Positions 34,650 through 45,115 of a stretch of 64,000 nucleotides of DNA are shown in pieces. Under the pieces are notes generated by a model that made no database searches, was not told the DNA's origin, and was given only the letters and a program-made list of their open reading frames with translations. The position numbers and the translations under genes are program-made. Positions within the stretch are counted from its first letter, which is position 1; each line of letters begins with the position of its first letter. Source of the stretch: Agrobacterium larrymoorei (GTDB taxonomy: Bacteria > Pseudomonadota > Alphaproteobacteria > Rhizobiales > Rhizobiaceae); assembly GCF_030819275.1 (NCBI RefSeq), contig NZ_JAUTBL010000001.1:310001-374000 (forward strand), read 5' to 3'.

Positions 34650-36884
34650 ATGACACTTCCAAATCATATTCAGATCACCCCGGAACTCGTTGCATCCCAC
34701 GGGCTGAAGCCCGATGAATATCAGCGCATTCTCGACCTGATCGGACGCGAGCCGACCTTTACCGAACTTGGCATCTTCTCCGCCATGTGGAACGAGCACT
34801 GCTCCTACAAGTCGTCGAAGAAGTGGCTGAAGACGCTGCCGACGAAAGGTCCGCGCGTCATCCAAGGGCCGGGCGAAAATGCCGGTGTGGTGGATATCGA
34901 CGACGGCGACTGCGTCGTCTTCAAGATGGAGAGCCACAACCACCCATCTTACATCGAGCCCTATCAGGGTGCGGCGACCGGCGTCGGCGGTATTCTTCGT
35001 GACGTCTTCACCATGGGTGCGCGCCCAATCGCTGCAATGAATGCACTCCGCTTCGGCGCTCCCGATCACCCAAAGACGCGCCACCTCGTGGCCGGCGTCG
35101 TTGCCGGTGTCGGCGGTTACGGCAATTCCTTCGGCGTTCCGACTGTCGGTGGCGAAGTCGAATTCGACCCACGCTACAACGGCAACATCCTCGTCAACGC
35201 CTTTGCAGCCGGTCTGGCAAAGTCCGATGCCATCTTCCTGTCGGAAGCCAAGGGCGTCGGCCTTCCTGTTGTCTACCTCGGTGCCAAGACTGGCCGTGAC
35301 GGCGTCGGTGGTGCGACGATGGCTTCTGCGGAATTCGACGAGTCCATCGAAGAGAAGCGTCCCACCGTTCAGGTTGGCGACCCCTTCACCGAGAAGTGCC
35401 TGCTGGAAGCCTGCCTTGAACTGATGAAGACGGGTGCGGTCATCGCCATTCAGGATATGGGTGCTGCCGGTCTTACCTGCTCCGCCGTGGAAATGGGTGC
35501 GAAGGGCGATCTTGGCATTGAGCTGAACCTCGATCAGGTTCCGGTCCGCGAAGAGCGCATGACTGCCTACGAAATGATGTTGTCGGAAAGCCAGGAGCGC
35601 ATGCTCATGGTTCTAGAGCCCTCCAAGGAAGAGGTCGCCAAGGCGATCTTCGTCAAGTGGGGACTGGACTTCGCCATCGTTGGAAAGACCACGGACGATC
35701 TGCGCTTCCGCGTTCTGCACAATGGCGAGGAAGTCGCCAACTTGCCGATCAAGGAACTGGGCGATCAGGCACCGGAATATGACCGTCCATGGACACCCGC
35801 AAAGGTTTCCGCTCCGCTGTCCGAAAACGACATTCCGGACGCCGATGTTGCAGACGCGCTGGTCAAGCTCGTCGGCTCGGCCAATAATTCTTCGCGCCGC
35901 TGGGTTTACGAACAGTATGACACGCTGATCCAGGGCAACTCGCTGCAACTGCCGGGCGGCGACGCAGGCGTTGTGCGCGTCGAAGGCCACGACACCAAGG
36001 CGCTTGCCTTTTCCTCCGACGTCACACCGCGCTATGTCGAAGCCGATCCCTTCGAAGGCGGCAAGCAGGCAGTGGCCGAATGCTGGCGCAACATCACCGC
36101 GACCGGTGCACTGCCACTGGCGGCAACCGACAACCTCAACTTCGGCAATCCAGAAAAGCCGGAGATCATGAGCCAGCTCGTCCATGCCATCAAGGGTATC
36201 GGCGAAGCCTGTAAGGTTCTGGAGTTCCCGATCGTGTCGGGTAACGTCTCGCTATACAACGAGACCAACGGCCAAGCCATCCTGCCGACCCCGACCATTG
36301 GCGGCGTAGGCCTGTTGAAAGACTGGTCGAAAATGGCCCGAATCCGCTTTGCTGCGGCGGACGAGGTCATCCTGCTGGCGGGCGCGCCCGAAGGGCTTGG
36401 CACCCACATCGCTCAGTCGGTTTACATGCGCGACATTCATGGCCGCATCGATGGCCCTGCCCCGCATGTCGATCTGGACAACGAAAAGAAGACCGGCGAT
36501 TTCGTTCGCACCATCATTACCGAGGGTCTGACAAGCGCGGTTCACGATTGCTCGTCCGGCGGCCTGGCACTCGCCGTTGCCGAAATGGCGATCGCAGCCG
36601 ACATCGGCGCGACGATCGACGCGGTGTCCGGCAACAATCCGATCCTGGCCTTCTATGGCGAAGATCAGGGCCGTTATGTGCTGACCGTCAAGCAGTACGA
36701 TCTCGAAACCGTCAAGGCGCAAGCCGCTTCGGCTGGCGTGTCGCTCGCCATTATCGGCAAGACCGGCGGCTCTTCGGTAAAGCTGGGTACGGCGCGCGCG
36801 GTCGAGATTAAAGAATTGCGCAATGCCTATGAATCGTGGTTCCCTCAGTTCATGGACGGCGAGACACTCGTCGCAGCAGAATAA
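34650..36884 (+). CDS. purL: Phosphoribosylformylglycinamidine synthase II (PurL)
   Basis: 744 residues from the ATG at 34650, the length of the small PurL that works with PurQ and PurS. Motifs [24 protein letters not shown] and VGGVGLL-type repeats of the AIRS fold are present. Converts FGAR to FGAM with ATP and ammonia from PurQ. purQ and purS are not in the window. Followed 19 bases later by bolA. Confidence 0.96.
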   Translation: MTLPNHIQITPELVASHGLKPDEYQRILDLIGREPTFTELGIFSAMWNEHCSYKSSKKWLKTLPTKGPRVIQGPGENAGVVDIDDGDCVVFKMESHNHPSYIEPYQGAATGVGGILRDVFTMGARPIAAMNALRFGAPDHPKTRHLVAGVVAGVGGYGNSFGVPTVGGEVEFDPRYNGNILVNAFAAGLAKSDAIFLSEAKGVGLPVVYLGAKTGRDGVGGATMASAEFDESIEEKRPTVQVGDPFTEKCLLEACLELMKTGAVIAIQDMGAAGLTCSAVEMGAKGDLGIELNLDQVPVREERMTAYEMMLSESQERMLMVLEPSKEEVAKAIFVKWGLDFAIVGKTTDDLRFRVLHNGEEVANLPIKELGDQAPEYDRPWTPAKVSAPLSENDIPDADVADALVKLVGSANNSSRRWVYEQYDTLIQGNSLQLPGGDAGVVRVEGHDTKALAFSSDVTPRYVEADPFEGGKQAVAECWRNITATGALPLAATDNLNFGNPEKPEIMSQLVHAIKGIGEACKVLEFPIVSGNVSLYNETNGQAILPTPTIGGVGLLKDWSKMARIRFAAADEVILLAGAPEGLGTHIAQSVYMRDIHGRIDGPAPHVDLDNEKKTGDFVRTIITEGLTSAVHDCSSGGLALAVAEMAIAADIGATIDAVSGNNPILAFYGEDQGRYVLTVKQYDLETVKAQAASAGVSLAIIGKTGGSSVKLGTARAVEIKELRNAYESWFPQFMDGETLVAAE

Positions 36885-36903
36885 GAATTGAGGAGTAGAC
36901 ACC

Positions 36904-37137
36904 ATGCCCATGAAGCCCGGCGACATTGAAGACATGATTAAAGCTGGAATTCCCGGAGCAAAGGTCACCATCCGCGATCTCGCCGGTGACGGCGATCACT
37001 ACGCGGCTGAAGTCGTGGCAGATGCCTTCAAGGGCAAGACGCGCGTGCAGCAGCACCAGATGGTCTATGACGCATTGAAGGGCAATATGGGCGGCGTCCT
37101 GCACGCATTGGCGCTGCAGACCTCCGCCCCCGAATAA
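36904..37137 (+). CDS. BolA-family protein
   Basis: 77 residues, with the BolA core DGDHYAAEVVADAFKGKTRVQQHQMVYDAL family pattern (His in DGDHY, RVQQHQMVY). BolA proteins bind a [2Fe-2S] cluster jointly with monothiol glutaredoxin; such a glutaredoxin gene lies 2.5 kb downstream. Cotranscribed with purL, a common alphaproteobacterial pairing. Confidence 0.92.
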   Translation: MPMKPGDIEDMIKAGIPGAKVTIRDLAGDGDHYAAEVVADAFKGKTRVQQHQMVYDALKGNMGGVLHALALQTSAPE

Positions 37138-37156
37138 GCGTCTTTCGCTCAGTGAC

Positions 37157-37194
37157 AAAAAGGCCTGCGTGATGCTGATCACGCAGGCCTTTTT
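37157..37194. terminator. Strong bidirectional terminator
   Basis: A 17-base arm (37157-37173, AAAAAGGCCTGCGTGAT) pairs perfectly with 37178-37194, with A- and T-runs on either side; serves bolA and the convergent gene. Confidence 0.9.
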
Positions 37195-37209
37195 CGTTTT
37201 GTCTTTCGG

Positions 37210-38364
37210 TTATTGAAATGCGGCGGCTGGCTCGTCAGACTTCAGGCCTATGAACGAGGCGGCTGGCAACGGACCGGCCGTCAGCAGCGTGAAATCGAAG
37301 CCGGACTTGCGGTCAGATCCCAGTACGTATTGACGATGCATGCGCAGGAAATTGAGCTTGTTCTTGCGGTAGCGCTCATCGGAAAGCGAATGCTTGAACT
37401 TGATCCGCACGATTTTGGGCTGTGTGGCATCCGCGTGCCCCGTCAGATGCGCCGTGTTGCATTTGTAGAGATGGATCGGATCGGAAAGACACTGGATGTC
37501 GAACCATGTGACCTCAGCATGGCGCGCGAGCGTGCCGATGCTTTGCCGAAGGCGCGCAGCTTTTCCAACGAAAGCGCATTGGAGTGCTGCACCGCCCAGC
37601 GTGACGAAAGAAACTTTGCGTCCCTCGAACGCATCGGGTTTCAATTCCAGCACACGCCCTGCGACCGCGAGCGCCAGGCTTGCTCCCATGCTGTGCGATA
37701 CGAAGAGTACCTCATCAGAGGACTGTCCGAGCGCGAGCAGGATCCTCCGCGCCTTGTCCTCGATCCAGGCACGCGCAACCGGCTCGTCGCGGCCCACCAT
37801 GAGTGCAAACCGCCAGTCGGCAAAGAGGTGCAAGGTGTGAAAACGCCCGGAAAACGGGATGACGCCCTTATAGAAGAACAGCCATACTGCCGGCACGCTC
37901 AAAAGACAGAGGAACGGCGAAACATGCAGCAGCAGCGGCAAGACGGCGATCAACGCCGCAAGGACGAGACCCGTAACGATCAGGAGATAGGGAAAGAGGA
38001 AAAACAGGCCGAAACGCCAGGCATGGCGAAAGTATCGAAAGGCTGCGCCGCTGGTGATGATCTCGACCCCGGCTTTGAAGCCGAACAGTATCTGCTTCCA
38101 GATCGGAGGCGCTCTCAAGGCCGAAATGATGCTGTTATGATCATGAATATAGATGGTACTCTTCGTCTCCTGGCCGTCGGAGATCGAGACCACCTCCATA
38201 CGGCTCCCAGCCTCAGCCTCCTCGACAGGGCTGACCGTATAGTCAAGCCCGAAGGTCTTGCCGGATTGGGCGGCACTGCGCTCGTAGCGACGATGATGGG
38301 CAGCAGCATCCAGCGGATCGAAGCCGGGAAAATAGAACACGAGACGGGACGAGACAGAGGGCAT
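37210..38364 (-). CDS. Membrane-associated alpha/beta hydrolase-like protein
   Basis: 384 residues from the ATG at 38364; a TTG start at 38427 is possible. An FYFPGFDPLD start, two central membrane segments (roughly residues 135-190), then a soluble part with the nucleophile elbow VSHSMGASLAL. Looks like an inner-membrane-anchored lipase or esterase-like enzyme of unknown substrate. Confidence 0.7.
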   Translation of the reverse strand: MPSVSSRLVFYFPGFDPLDAAAHHRRYERSAAQSGKTFGLDYTVSPVEEAEAGSRMEVVSISDGQETKSTIYIHDHNSIISALRAPPIWKQILFGFKAGVEIITSGAAFRYFRHAWRFGLFFLFPYLLIVTGLVLAALIAVLPLLLHVSPFLCLLSVPAVWLFFYKGVIPFSGRFHTLHLFADWRFALMVGRDEPVARAWIEDKARRILLALGQSSDEVLFVSHSMGASLALAVAGRVLELKPDAFEGRKVSFVTLGGAALQCAFVGKAARLRQSIGTLARHAEVTWFDIQCLSDPIHLYKCNTAHLTGHADATQPKIVRIKFKHSLSDERYRKNKLNFLRMHRQYVLGSDRKSGFDFTLLTAGPLPAASFIGLKSDEPAAAFQ

Positions 38365-38517
38365 GAAGGAGCCTAAGGGGTCAAAACCTGAAGGTTGCGA
38401 AGAGCCCAAAAGGATCGCTTGATACAATGGGTGTCGCCCATATAGTAAAGACCGTGGCTTAATTATGTTTTATACCATAAGCAGTCCCACGGATTTTGTT
38501 GCGGAGCGGAGAAGATC

Positions 38518-38781
38518 TTGTCGAAAATCGTTGATCAGATCATCGGGAGTGTTGTGAAGGGTGCCATGTCGGAGATCCTGTCGAAGACAGGTGTCCGAAA
38601 AGCGCGACGCGCGCGCGGAAAGGCGAAAGCTGGCACAACGCTTGGCGGCGGTATTCTCGGCGGCATCCTGGAGGCGGCACTCGGCGAAAAGCCCGCACGA
38701 AAGGCCAAGCGGACGCCCGCCAAGAAGCAGGTCAGCAAACGCCGGACCGCTGCCACTCGCAGCAAGCAACGCGCGCGATAG
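38518..38781 (+). CDS. Small Lys/Arg-rich protein
   Basis: 87 residues from a TTG with GGAG upstream. N-terminal helix (KIVDQIIGSVVKGAMSEIL), a Gly-rich hydrophobic centre (TLGGGILGGILEAALG) and a long basic tail of Lys, Arg, Ala and Thr like bacterial histone-H1 tails. Could bind nucleic acid or membranes; no family recognised. Confidence 0.55.
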   Translation: MSKIVDQIIGSVVKGAMSEILSKTGVRKARRARGKAKAGTTLGGGILGGILEAALGEKPARKAKRTPAKKQVSKRRTAATRSKQRAR

Positions 38782-38795
38782 GCCTGCGAGCTACG

Positions 38796-39512
38796 TTACT
38801 GCTGCTGGTGCTTCATCAGTTCCGACACCGTGACGAATTGGAAGCCGCGCTCACGCAAGCCGTCGATGATCTTGGGTAGGGTCTGACGAGACGCTTCCCG
38901 GCTTCGATACATGACATGCAGCAGAATGATCGAGCCGCTCCTGGCGTTCTGGATCACGTACTCAGCGATCGCATCGGCATCCTCGGCGATGTCGGGATAG
39001 GATTCCGGCTCCACGTCCCAGGTGATCGAGGTCCGCCCGGTTTGCGATAAGTACCATGGCAAGGTGAGAAGCTTCTTGCCATAGGGCGGCCGAAAATAGA
39101 TCTCGCCCTGATAACCCGCCATGCGAATGGCACGATCCGTTCGCTCGATCTCGTCGCGCACCTTGTCGAACCCCATCAGGCTCATATTGGAATGGGAGAA
39201 GGAGTGGTTGGCGATCTGGTGTCCCCGCCGAACGATGTCGGCTGCGAGCGCCGGCGTTTCCTCCATCTCTCGGCCTGTGAGGAAAAAGGTCGCCTTGACG
39301 TTCTTCTCATCCAGCAGATTCAAGACGTCGCGCGTATAGCGAAGTGTGGGACCATCATCGAGCGTGAGAGCCACGAGAGGTTCGCTGGTCTCTACCCGCG
39401 GCACGATCGTTCCAAAGAGCTGATAACCACGCGCCTTGCTCAGCTGAAACAACCCAAAGACCAAGAGCAGGATCACCGCTACTCCAATGATCCAAACACC
39501 AAATTTGCGCAT
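38796..39512 (-). CDS. Polysaccharide deacetylase (NodB-type)
   Basis: 238 residues. N-terminal membrane anchor (about 5-25), then the NodB domain: LTLDDGPTLRYT with the metal and catalytic Asp pair, NHSFSH (the second metal motif) and FRPPYGK. Removes N- or O-acetyl groups from polysaccharides, presumably at the periplasmic face. Confidence 0.9.
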   Translation of the reverse strand: MRKFGVWIIGVAVILLLVFGLFQLSKARGYQLFGTIVPRVETSEPLVALTLDDGPTLRYTRDVLNLLDEKNVKATFFLTGREMEETPALAADIVRRGHQIANHSFSHSNMSLMGFDKVRDEIERTDRAIRMAGYQGEIYFRPPYGKKLLTLPWYLSQTGRTSITWDVEPESYPDIAEDADAIAEYVIQNARSGSIILLHVMYRSREASRQTLPKIIDGLRERGFQFVTVSELMKHQQQ

Positions 39513-39698
39513 TTTGAGCCTCGGCCGGAGTTGAATGGAGCATCAGGGCACCACACCTTCGGGGCGGCATCATGACTATCTGTGCCAATTCCGACTGCCC
39601 TTGGTTTTTTCGCCTTTGCGACTGGAAATAACGACATTCCATGTTATTTAAGAACGAACGAAGCAGCGGCCTTGACCCGCATGTGAAAGGATTCAGCC

Positions 39699-40034
39699 AT
39701 GAGCGGCATTCACGACCTGATCGACAACGAAGTGAAGAACAACGACATCGTTCTTTTCATGAAGGGAACGCCCCAGTTCCCGCAGTGCGGCTTCTCCGGA
39801 CAGGTGGTCCAGATTCTCGATTATCTCGGCGTGGACTACAAGGGCGTCAACGTCCTTGCCGATGCCGATATCCGTCAGGGCATCAAGGACTATTCCAACT
39901 GGCCGACGATCCCTCAGCTCTACGTCAAGGGTGAATTCATCGGCGGCTGCGACATCGTGAGAGAGATGTTCCAGTCCGGCGAACTTCAAAGCCAATTCCA
40001 AGAACAGGGTATCAGCGTCCGCGGCGCGGCCTGA
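39699..40034 (+). CDS. grxD: Monothiol glutaredoxin (Grx4 type)
   Basis: 111 residues. Active site CGFS in [11 protein letters not shown], glutathione-binding [20 protein letters not shown]. Binds a [2Fe-2S] cluster with glutathione and passes it on, usually together with BolA. Confidence 0.95.
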   Translation: MSGIHDLIDNEVKNNDIVLFMKGTPQFPQCGFSGQVVQILDYLGVDYKGVNVLADADIRQGIKDYSNWPTIPQLYVKGEFIGGCDIVREMFQSGELQSQFQEQGISVRGAA

Positions 40035-40129
40035 TTTCGGCCGGTTCATCCGGCCCACCCTGATTGTCAGAAAACTATGCCAGGCGTTGCGTCATGCAAC
40101 GCCTTTGCCGTTCTTTTTGAGGCAATCCT

Positions 40130-41380
40130 GTGACACATCCACCACAAACAACCGCTTCGCCCGCAGGCACTATGGGGCGCACGGAATTCATTGGGCTGGC
40201 CGCCATGCTGATGGCGCTCAATGCTCTTGCCATCGACATCATGCTCCCCGGCCTGCAGGAAATCGGCGCGTCCCTTGGCGTCGATAACGAGAACCATCGC
40301 CAGTATGTCGTCTCTGCCTATCTGCTCGGCTTCGGCATCGCCCAGCTCTTCTACGGGCCGATTGCGGATCGCTTCGGGCGCCGCAAGCCCATGCTGTTTG
40401 GCCTCGGCGTTTACATTCTGTCGTCCATCGCAGTGATCTTCGTGCCGAGCTTTGCCGGTCTTCTCGCACTTCGGTTTATCCAGGGCATCGGCTCTGCGGC
40501 CACACGTGTCATCACCGTATCCATTGTTCGCGATATCTATGGCGGGCGGCAGATGGCGGAAGTCATGTCGCTGATCATGATGGTATTCATGGTGGTGCCG
40601 GTTATTGCGCCGGGAACTGGCCAGATTGTCTTGTTCTTTGGCGACTGGCATCTGATCTTCGGCTTTATGGCAGCAATCGCGACCATCGTGACCGTCTGGA
40701 TGTATATTCGGCTACCCGAGACGCTTCGTCCCGAAGACGTGCGCCCGCTGACCGTCTCATCCGTCTTGAAAGGCTTCAAGATCGTTCTGACCAATCGCGT
40801 CGCGCTCTGTTACACCATCGCCAGCATGATCATCTTCGGCGCGCTGTTCGGCTTCATCAACTCCGCCGAACAGGTCTATAAGGGCATCTACGATCTCGGC
40901 GCTTGGTTTGCCGCCGCCTTCGCTGCCGTCGCGCTGTTCATGTCGCTGTCGTCCTTCCTGAATTCGAAGCTGGTCGGGCGCTTTGGCATGCGCAAGCTGT
41001 CGCATGGTTCGCTGCTCGGCTTCATCGCCATCAACTTCGTATGGTTGATGATGATGATCTTCGGCCCGCATCCATTGCCCTTCGCGCTCTTTATCGTGAT
41101 GTTCGGTCTCGCGATGTTCCAGTTCGGTCTTATCGGCTCGAACTTCAACTCGCTTGCCATGGAGCCGCTTGGTCACGTCGCCGGAACGGCATCGTCTGTC
41201 ATCGGCTTTCTAGGAACGGTGGGCGGCTCGCTGATCGGTGCGGGCATCGGTCAGGCGTTCAATGGCACGGCGCTACCCATGGTCAGCGGCTTCTTCATCG
41301 TCTCGATCTTCGGTCTTGTGTTTGTTCTGATCGGCGAGAAGGGCAAGCTCTTTCAGGCGCATAACAAGCCGACGCACTGA
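40130..41380 (+). CDS. Bcr/CflA-type MFS drug efflux transporter
   Basis: 416 residues from a GTG at 40130. Twelve hydrophobic segments; the motif FYGPIADRFGRRKPML in the loop after the second segment, and IDIMLPGLQEIG at the start, are typical of the Bcr/CflA subgroup, which export drugs or small metabolites in exchange for protons. A related paralogue lies at 57,454. Confidence 0.9.
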   Translation: MTHPPQTTASPAGTMGRTEFIGLAAMLMALNALAIDIMLPGLQEIGASLGVDNENHRQYVVSAYLLGFGIAQLFYGPIADRFGRRKPMLFGLGVYILSSIAVIFVPSFAGLLALRFIQGIGSAATRVITVSIVRDIYGGRQMAEVMSLIMMVFMVVPVIAPGTGQIVLFFGDWHLIFGFMAAIATIVTVWMYIRLPETLRPEDVRPLTVSSVLKGFKIVLTNRVALCYTIASMIIFGALFGFINSAEQVYKGIYDLGAWFAAAFAAVALFMSLSSFLNSKLVGRFGMRKLSHGSLLGFIAINFVWLMMMIFGPHPLPFALFIVMFGLAMFQFGLIGSNFNSLAMEPLGHVAGTASSVIGFLGTVGGSLIGAGIGQAFNGTALPMVSGFFIVSIFGLVFVLIGEKGKLFQAHNKPTH

Positions 41381-41400
41381 AACAAGCTTTTAAAGATAAA

Positions 41401-41435
41401 GAAAGGGCGCGGTTGCATGACAACCGCGCCCTTTC
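41401..41435. terminator. Bidirectional terminator
   Basis: A 15-base arm (41401-41415) pairs perfectly with 41421-41435 across CATGA; AAAG and CTTT ends serve both convergent genes. Confidence 0.85.
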
Positions 41436-41456
41436 ATTTGGCGATCTTTGAGCCGA

Positions 41457-42281
41457 TCAGACCGTGAAAATCTTCTCGCGCAGCACGGTCCATGTCTCCT
41501 TGTCCGGGGCCAACAGCAAACCGCCGCTTACATGGTTTGGCAGATAAGGAGATCCGTCGAAACGGGCCGCGTAGGCGCCCGCTTCCTGCGAGATCAGCGT
41601 GCCAGCGAGATGATCCCAAGGCATCAGCTTGTTGTACATCAGGAAGTGCATGTGGCCGCCGCAGAAGATGCGGTATTCGTGCGCTGCGCAACGATAACTG
41701 GTGAAGAGCCTGACATCGGCGAGATTGTTCAAGAGGCGACGGCGCGTCTCGACCTCGAAGTAGCCCGTATTGGCGATACCGACCATCTGTGATAACTCTG
41801 GTGCCGGAACCACCTGCATTTGTGTTTGGGAGCCATCGGCGCTGCAAAGCCAGGCTCCGGAGCCTTTTTCTGCGATCACCCAGTCATTGCCCATCGGGTC
41901 GAAAATAATACCTGCGACCGTTTCGCCCTTGGAGACGACGCTCAGCATCACGCCGAACAGCGGCAATCCGGCTGCAAAGTTATAGGTCCCGTCAATCGGA
42001 TCGACGACCACCGCAAGATCCGCGTCACCGAGCTTTTCCAGCAGCGAAGCGTCTGCCGCGACGGCTTCCTCGCCAACGAAGAGTGCATCCGGCATGAACT
42101 CGGCTACACGGGCGCGGATCAAACGCTCCGCTGCCTCGTCGGCCTCCGTCACCAGATCGATCGCCTCGGTCTTCACCCGAACGTCACCCTCACCGAGATT
42201 ACGAAAACGCGGAAGGATTTCCACCGCCGCAGCCTCCTGTAGGGCATTGGCGAGCGAGGCTATGTCGAGTTCGACGGACAT
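41457..42281 (-). CDS. Inositol monophosphatase family protein
   Basis: 274 residues. Metal-binding motifs GEEAV, VDPIDGTYNFAAGLP and the C-terminal WDHLAG. Members hydrolyse inositol phosphate, adenosine bisphosphate or related substrates using Mg2+. Forms a tandem pair with the next gene, 24 bases apart. Confidence 0.92.
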   Translation of the reverse strand: MSVELDIASLANALQEAAAVEILPRFRNLGEGDVRVKTEAIDLVTEADEAAERLIRARVAEFMPDALFVGEEAVAADASLLEKLGDADLAVVVDPIDGTYNFAAGLPLFGVMLSVVSKGETVAGIIFDPMGNDWVIAEKGSGAWLCSADGSQTQMQVVPAPELSQMVGIANTGYFEVETRRRLLNNLADVRLFTSYRCAAHEYRIFCGGHMHFLMYNKLMPWDHLAGTLISQEAGAYAARFDGSPYLPNHVSGGLLLAPDKETWTVLREKIFTV

Positions 42282-42305
42282 GGGAGGTTCCTTTACATGT
42301 TCAAA

Positions 42306-43136
42306 TCAAAGACCGAGAATGTCCCGGCGCAGCATCTTCCAGCTTTCCTTGTCAGGTGCAGAGAGGATGCCGCCTTCGGTGTCTCCCGGACGGTAGGGCG
42401 TGCCATCAAGCTTCGCCGTGTAGCCGCCCGCTTCCTGATGGGTTAGCACGCCTGCCAGATGGTCCCAAGGCATAAGCTTCTCATGGCCGATGAAATGCAG
42501 CTTGCCCGTCGCCACCAGCCAATATTCGTGTGCCGAGCAATTCAAAGACAGCGCCATCTTCGTCTTGGCCATGTTTGCGGCAATCATCGGTCGGCGGTCG
42601 GGATGGCTGTGCCCCCACGAGAAAATGCCCACCATGTCCGCAAGACGGCCAACCGGTTCGGCGACACGCAGTTTCGCTTCACTGCCGTTTTCGCGCTTCA
42701 GTATGGCGCCTGCACCTTTGACCGAAACGATGCTGTCGCCCATCACCGGATCATGAATGATGCCAGCGACAGTTTCGCCTTTGACGGTAACGGCAAGCAG
42801 CGTTCCAAAGGCCGGAAAGCCGGAGGCAAAGTTGAACGTACCATCCACGGGATCGATGACAAAAGCAAGCGGCGCATCGCGAAGTGCCGGAATGACGGAG
42901 CGGTCGGCATCATAGGCTTCTTCGCCAACGATGTGGGCGGTTGGAAAGCGCTGCAGCAGGGCTGCAGTGATCTGCTTTTCAGCTAGGATATCGGCTTCCG
43001 TGACCAGATCGACAGCCGATGTCTTCTCGGAAATGTCCGAAGCGCTGAGATTGCGAAAGCGCGGCATGATCTCACTGACACCGGCATGTGCGACAGTTGC
43101 AACGAGGAAATCGATATCTGAATCGGAAAGGGTCAT
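42306..43136 (-). CDS. Inositol monophosphatase family protein, paralogue
   Basis: 276 residues with the same motifs as its neighbour (GEEAYD, VDGTFNFASGFP, WDHLAGVL) and colinear throughout, so it arose by tandem duplication. All metal ligands are kept in both. A different substrate for each is likely but unknown. Confidence 0.92.
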   Translation of the reverse strand: MTLSDSDIDFLVATVAHAGVSEIMPRFRNLSASDISEKTSAVDLVTEADILAEKQITAALLQRFPTAHIVGEEAYDADRSVIPALRDAPLAFVIDPVDGTFNFASGFPAFGTLLAVTVKGETVAGIIHDPVMGDSIVSVKGAGAILKRENGSEAKLRVAEPVGRLADMVGIFSWGHSHPDRRPMIAANMAKTKMALSLNCSAHEYWLVATGKLHFIGHEKLMPWDHLAGVLTHQEAGGYTAKLDGTPYRPGDTEGGILSAPDKESWKMLRRDILGL

Positions 43137-43179
43137 GAAAACATTCTGAGTTGGTGAGGAGTGCGCCTCCCCTACCCCT

Positions 43180-44064
43180 CTAGGATGACGGATCGGTGAC
43201 AGTCAGGCCGGAAAAATCGAAGAGCTTCGTATCGAGCAGATGAGACGGGTTGACATGCGCGAGCGCACGCAACATCACGTCTTTGCGGCCAGGCATGCGG
43301 CGTTCGATATCGGCCAGCATATCCTTCATGGCATTTCGCTGCAAACCGTCCTGGGAGCCGCAGAGATCGCAGGGGATGATAGGAAACTCCATCGCTGCGG
43401 CAAATTTTGCCAGGTCATCCTCGGCGCAATAGGCAAGCGGGCGCAGCACCATCAGATCGCCTTCGTCATTCATCAGCTTCGCTGGCATGCCAGCAAGCCG
43501 TCCACCATGGAAGAAATTCATGAAGAAGGTCTCCAGAATGTCTTCGCGGTGATGACCCAAAAGCAGCGCGTCGCAGCCCTCTTCGCGCGCGATGCGGTAG
43601 AGATTGCCACGGCGAAGGCGCGAACAGAGCGAGCAATAGGTTGCGCCTTCCGGCACCTTCTCTTTCACGATCGAGTAAGTATCGCGATACTCGATGCGAT
43701 GCGGCATGCCGATCTTCGTCAGATAGTCCGGCAGGATGTGTTTTGGAAAGTTCGGCTGGCCCTGGTCGAGATTGCATGCAATCAACTCGACCGGCAGAAG
43801 GCCCCGCCACTTGAGATCGAGCAGCAGCGCCAGGAGACCATAACTGTCCTTGCCGCCGGAAAGACCAACGAGCCAGCGCTTCTGACCATTCAACATGCCA
43901 AAGTCGTCGAATGCCTGTCGCACGTTTCTCAACAGCCGCTTGCGCAGCTTGTTGAAGGAGACGGAGCGTGGCGCATCGGCAAAGAGCGGATGGGCACCAC
44001 CAGCCTCTTCGACCTCGCCGGCGTCCTGAATGTCATCGATCTGTGCGGCAATGGTCATGGTCAT
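43180..44064 (-). CDS. ttcA: tRNA 2-thiocytidine synthetase TtcA
   Basis: 294 residues. PP-loop [13 protein letters not shown], and the two CxxC pairs CSLCSRL and CDLCGSQ that bind a [4Fe-4S] cluster. It installs 2-thiocytidine at position 32 of some tRNAs using ATP and sulfur from a desulfurase. Confidence 0.95.
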   Translation of the reverse strand: MTMTIAAQIDDIQDAGEVEEAGGAHPLFADAPRSVSFNKLRKRLLRNVRQAFDDFGMLNGQKRWLVGLSGGKDSYGLLALLLDLKWRGLLPVELIACNLDQGQPNFPKHILPDYLTKIGMPHRIEYRDTYSIVKEKVPEGATYCSLCSRLRRGNLYRIAREEGCDALLLGHHREDILETFFMNFFHGGRLAGMPAKLMNDEGDLMVLRPLAYCAEDDLAKFAAAMEFPIIPCDLCGSQDGLQRNAMKDMLADIERRMPGRKDVMLRALAHVNPSHLLDTKLFDFSGLTVTDPSS

Positions 44065-44126
44065 CTCGCTGTCTCATCCGCTTGAACGCGGTTAACCACA
44101 GGGAATGCCCTCATATAGGCGCGAGA

Positions 44127-45056
44127 TCAAGCCCCGAATACGGACCAGCCCATGCGGTTTGCCAGCATTTCAAGCGCATCGGAACCAAGAGCGGAGTTGC
44201 CAACCTTGTTGAGACCTGGCGACCAGACTGCAATCGATGCCTTGCCAGGTGCCACCGCCAGAATGCCGCCACCGACGCCGCTCTTGCCGGGAAGGCCGAC
44301 GTGATAGGCAAAGTCGCCGGATCCATCATAATGGCCGCAGGTCAGCATCAGCGCATTGATGCGGCGCGCCCTACGATCCGAAACCACCGTGTGGCCGGTC
44401 AGCGGATTGCGTCCGCGATTGGCCAGGAAGAGCCCGGCCCGCGCCAGCTGAACGCAATTCATCGAGAGTGCGCACTGGTGGAAATAGACACCCAGCGTGT
44501 GTTCGACCGGATGGTGGATATTGCCGAAACTGCGCATGAAGTTGGCAAGCGCGAAATTGCGGAAGCCGGTCGCCTGCTCGGATTTCGCGACCGTATTGTC
44601 GATCGAAATGGTGTCGTCATTGGCGAGATAGCGAACGAAGCGCAGCAGTTCACCGATGGCCTCACGCGGCTGATGCCCCGCAAGCACCATGTCGGTCACA
44701 ACGATCGCGCCCGCATTGACGAAGGGGTTGCGGGGAATGCCATGTTCATGTTCGAGCTGAACGATGGAATTGAACGAGGAGCCGGATGGCTCGCGTCCGA
44801 CACGCTTCCAGACGGATTCACCCGCCTTGCCGAGCGCCAGCGTCAGCATGAAGACCTTGGAGATGCTCTGTATCGAAAAAGGAACGACGGCGTCGCCTGC
44901 GATGAAGGTCTCGCCTTCGACTGTGGTGACGGCAATGCCGAACTGTTTCGGATCGATCTTGGCAAGCTCGGGGATATAATCCGCGACCTTGCCCTCCCCG
45001 AGGTGGTTCTTCATCTCGTCATAGATGGAGTCGATGACCGTCTGAATGTTTTGCAT
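44127..45056 (-). CDS. glsA: Glutaminase
   Basis: 309 residues from the ATG at 45056. Beta-lactamase-like fold with the Ser-x-x-Lys motif in SIQSISKVF, then [11 protein letters not shown] and the C-terminal [11 protein letters not shown]. Hydrolyses glutamine to glutamate and ammonia. Confidence 0.95.
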   Translation of the reverse strand: MQNIQTVIDSIYDEMKNHLGEGKVADYIPELAKIDPKQFGIAVTTVEGETFIAGDAVVPFSIQSISKVFMLTLALGKAGESVWKRVGREPSGSSFNSIVQLEHEHGIPRNPFVNAGAIVVTDMVLAGHQPREAIGELLRFVRYLANDDTISIDNTVAKSEQATGFRNFALANFMRSFGNIHHPVEHTLGVYFHQCALSMNCVQLARAGLFLANRGRNPLTGHTVVSDRRARRINALMLTCGHYDGSGDFAYHVGLPGKSGVGGGILAVAPGKASIAVWSPGLNKVGNSALGSDALEMLANRMGWSVFGA

Positions 45057-45074
45057 ACCCTGCCCCGATACAGA

Positions 45075-45096
45075 AAAAGCGCCCGTGGGCGCTTTT
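45075..45096 (-). terminator. Terminator after L,D-transpeptidase gene
   Basis: AAAAGCGCCC pairs with GGGCGCTTTT on the minus strand, about 20 bases after the stop and just before the glutaminase start. Confidence 0.8.
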
Positions 45097-45115
45097 ACCA
45101 GATGTTTCAACCGCC

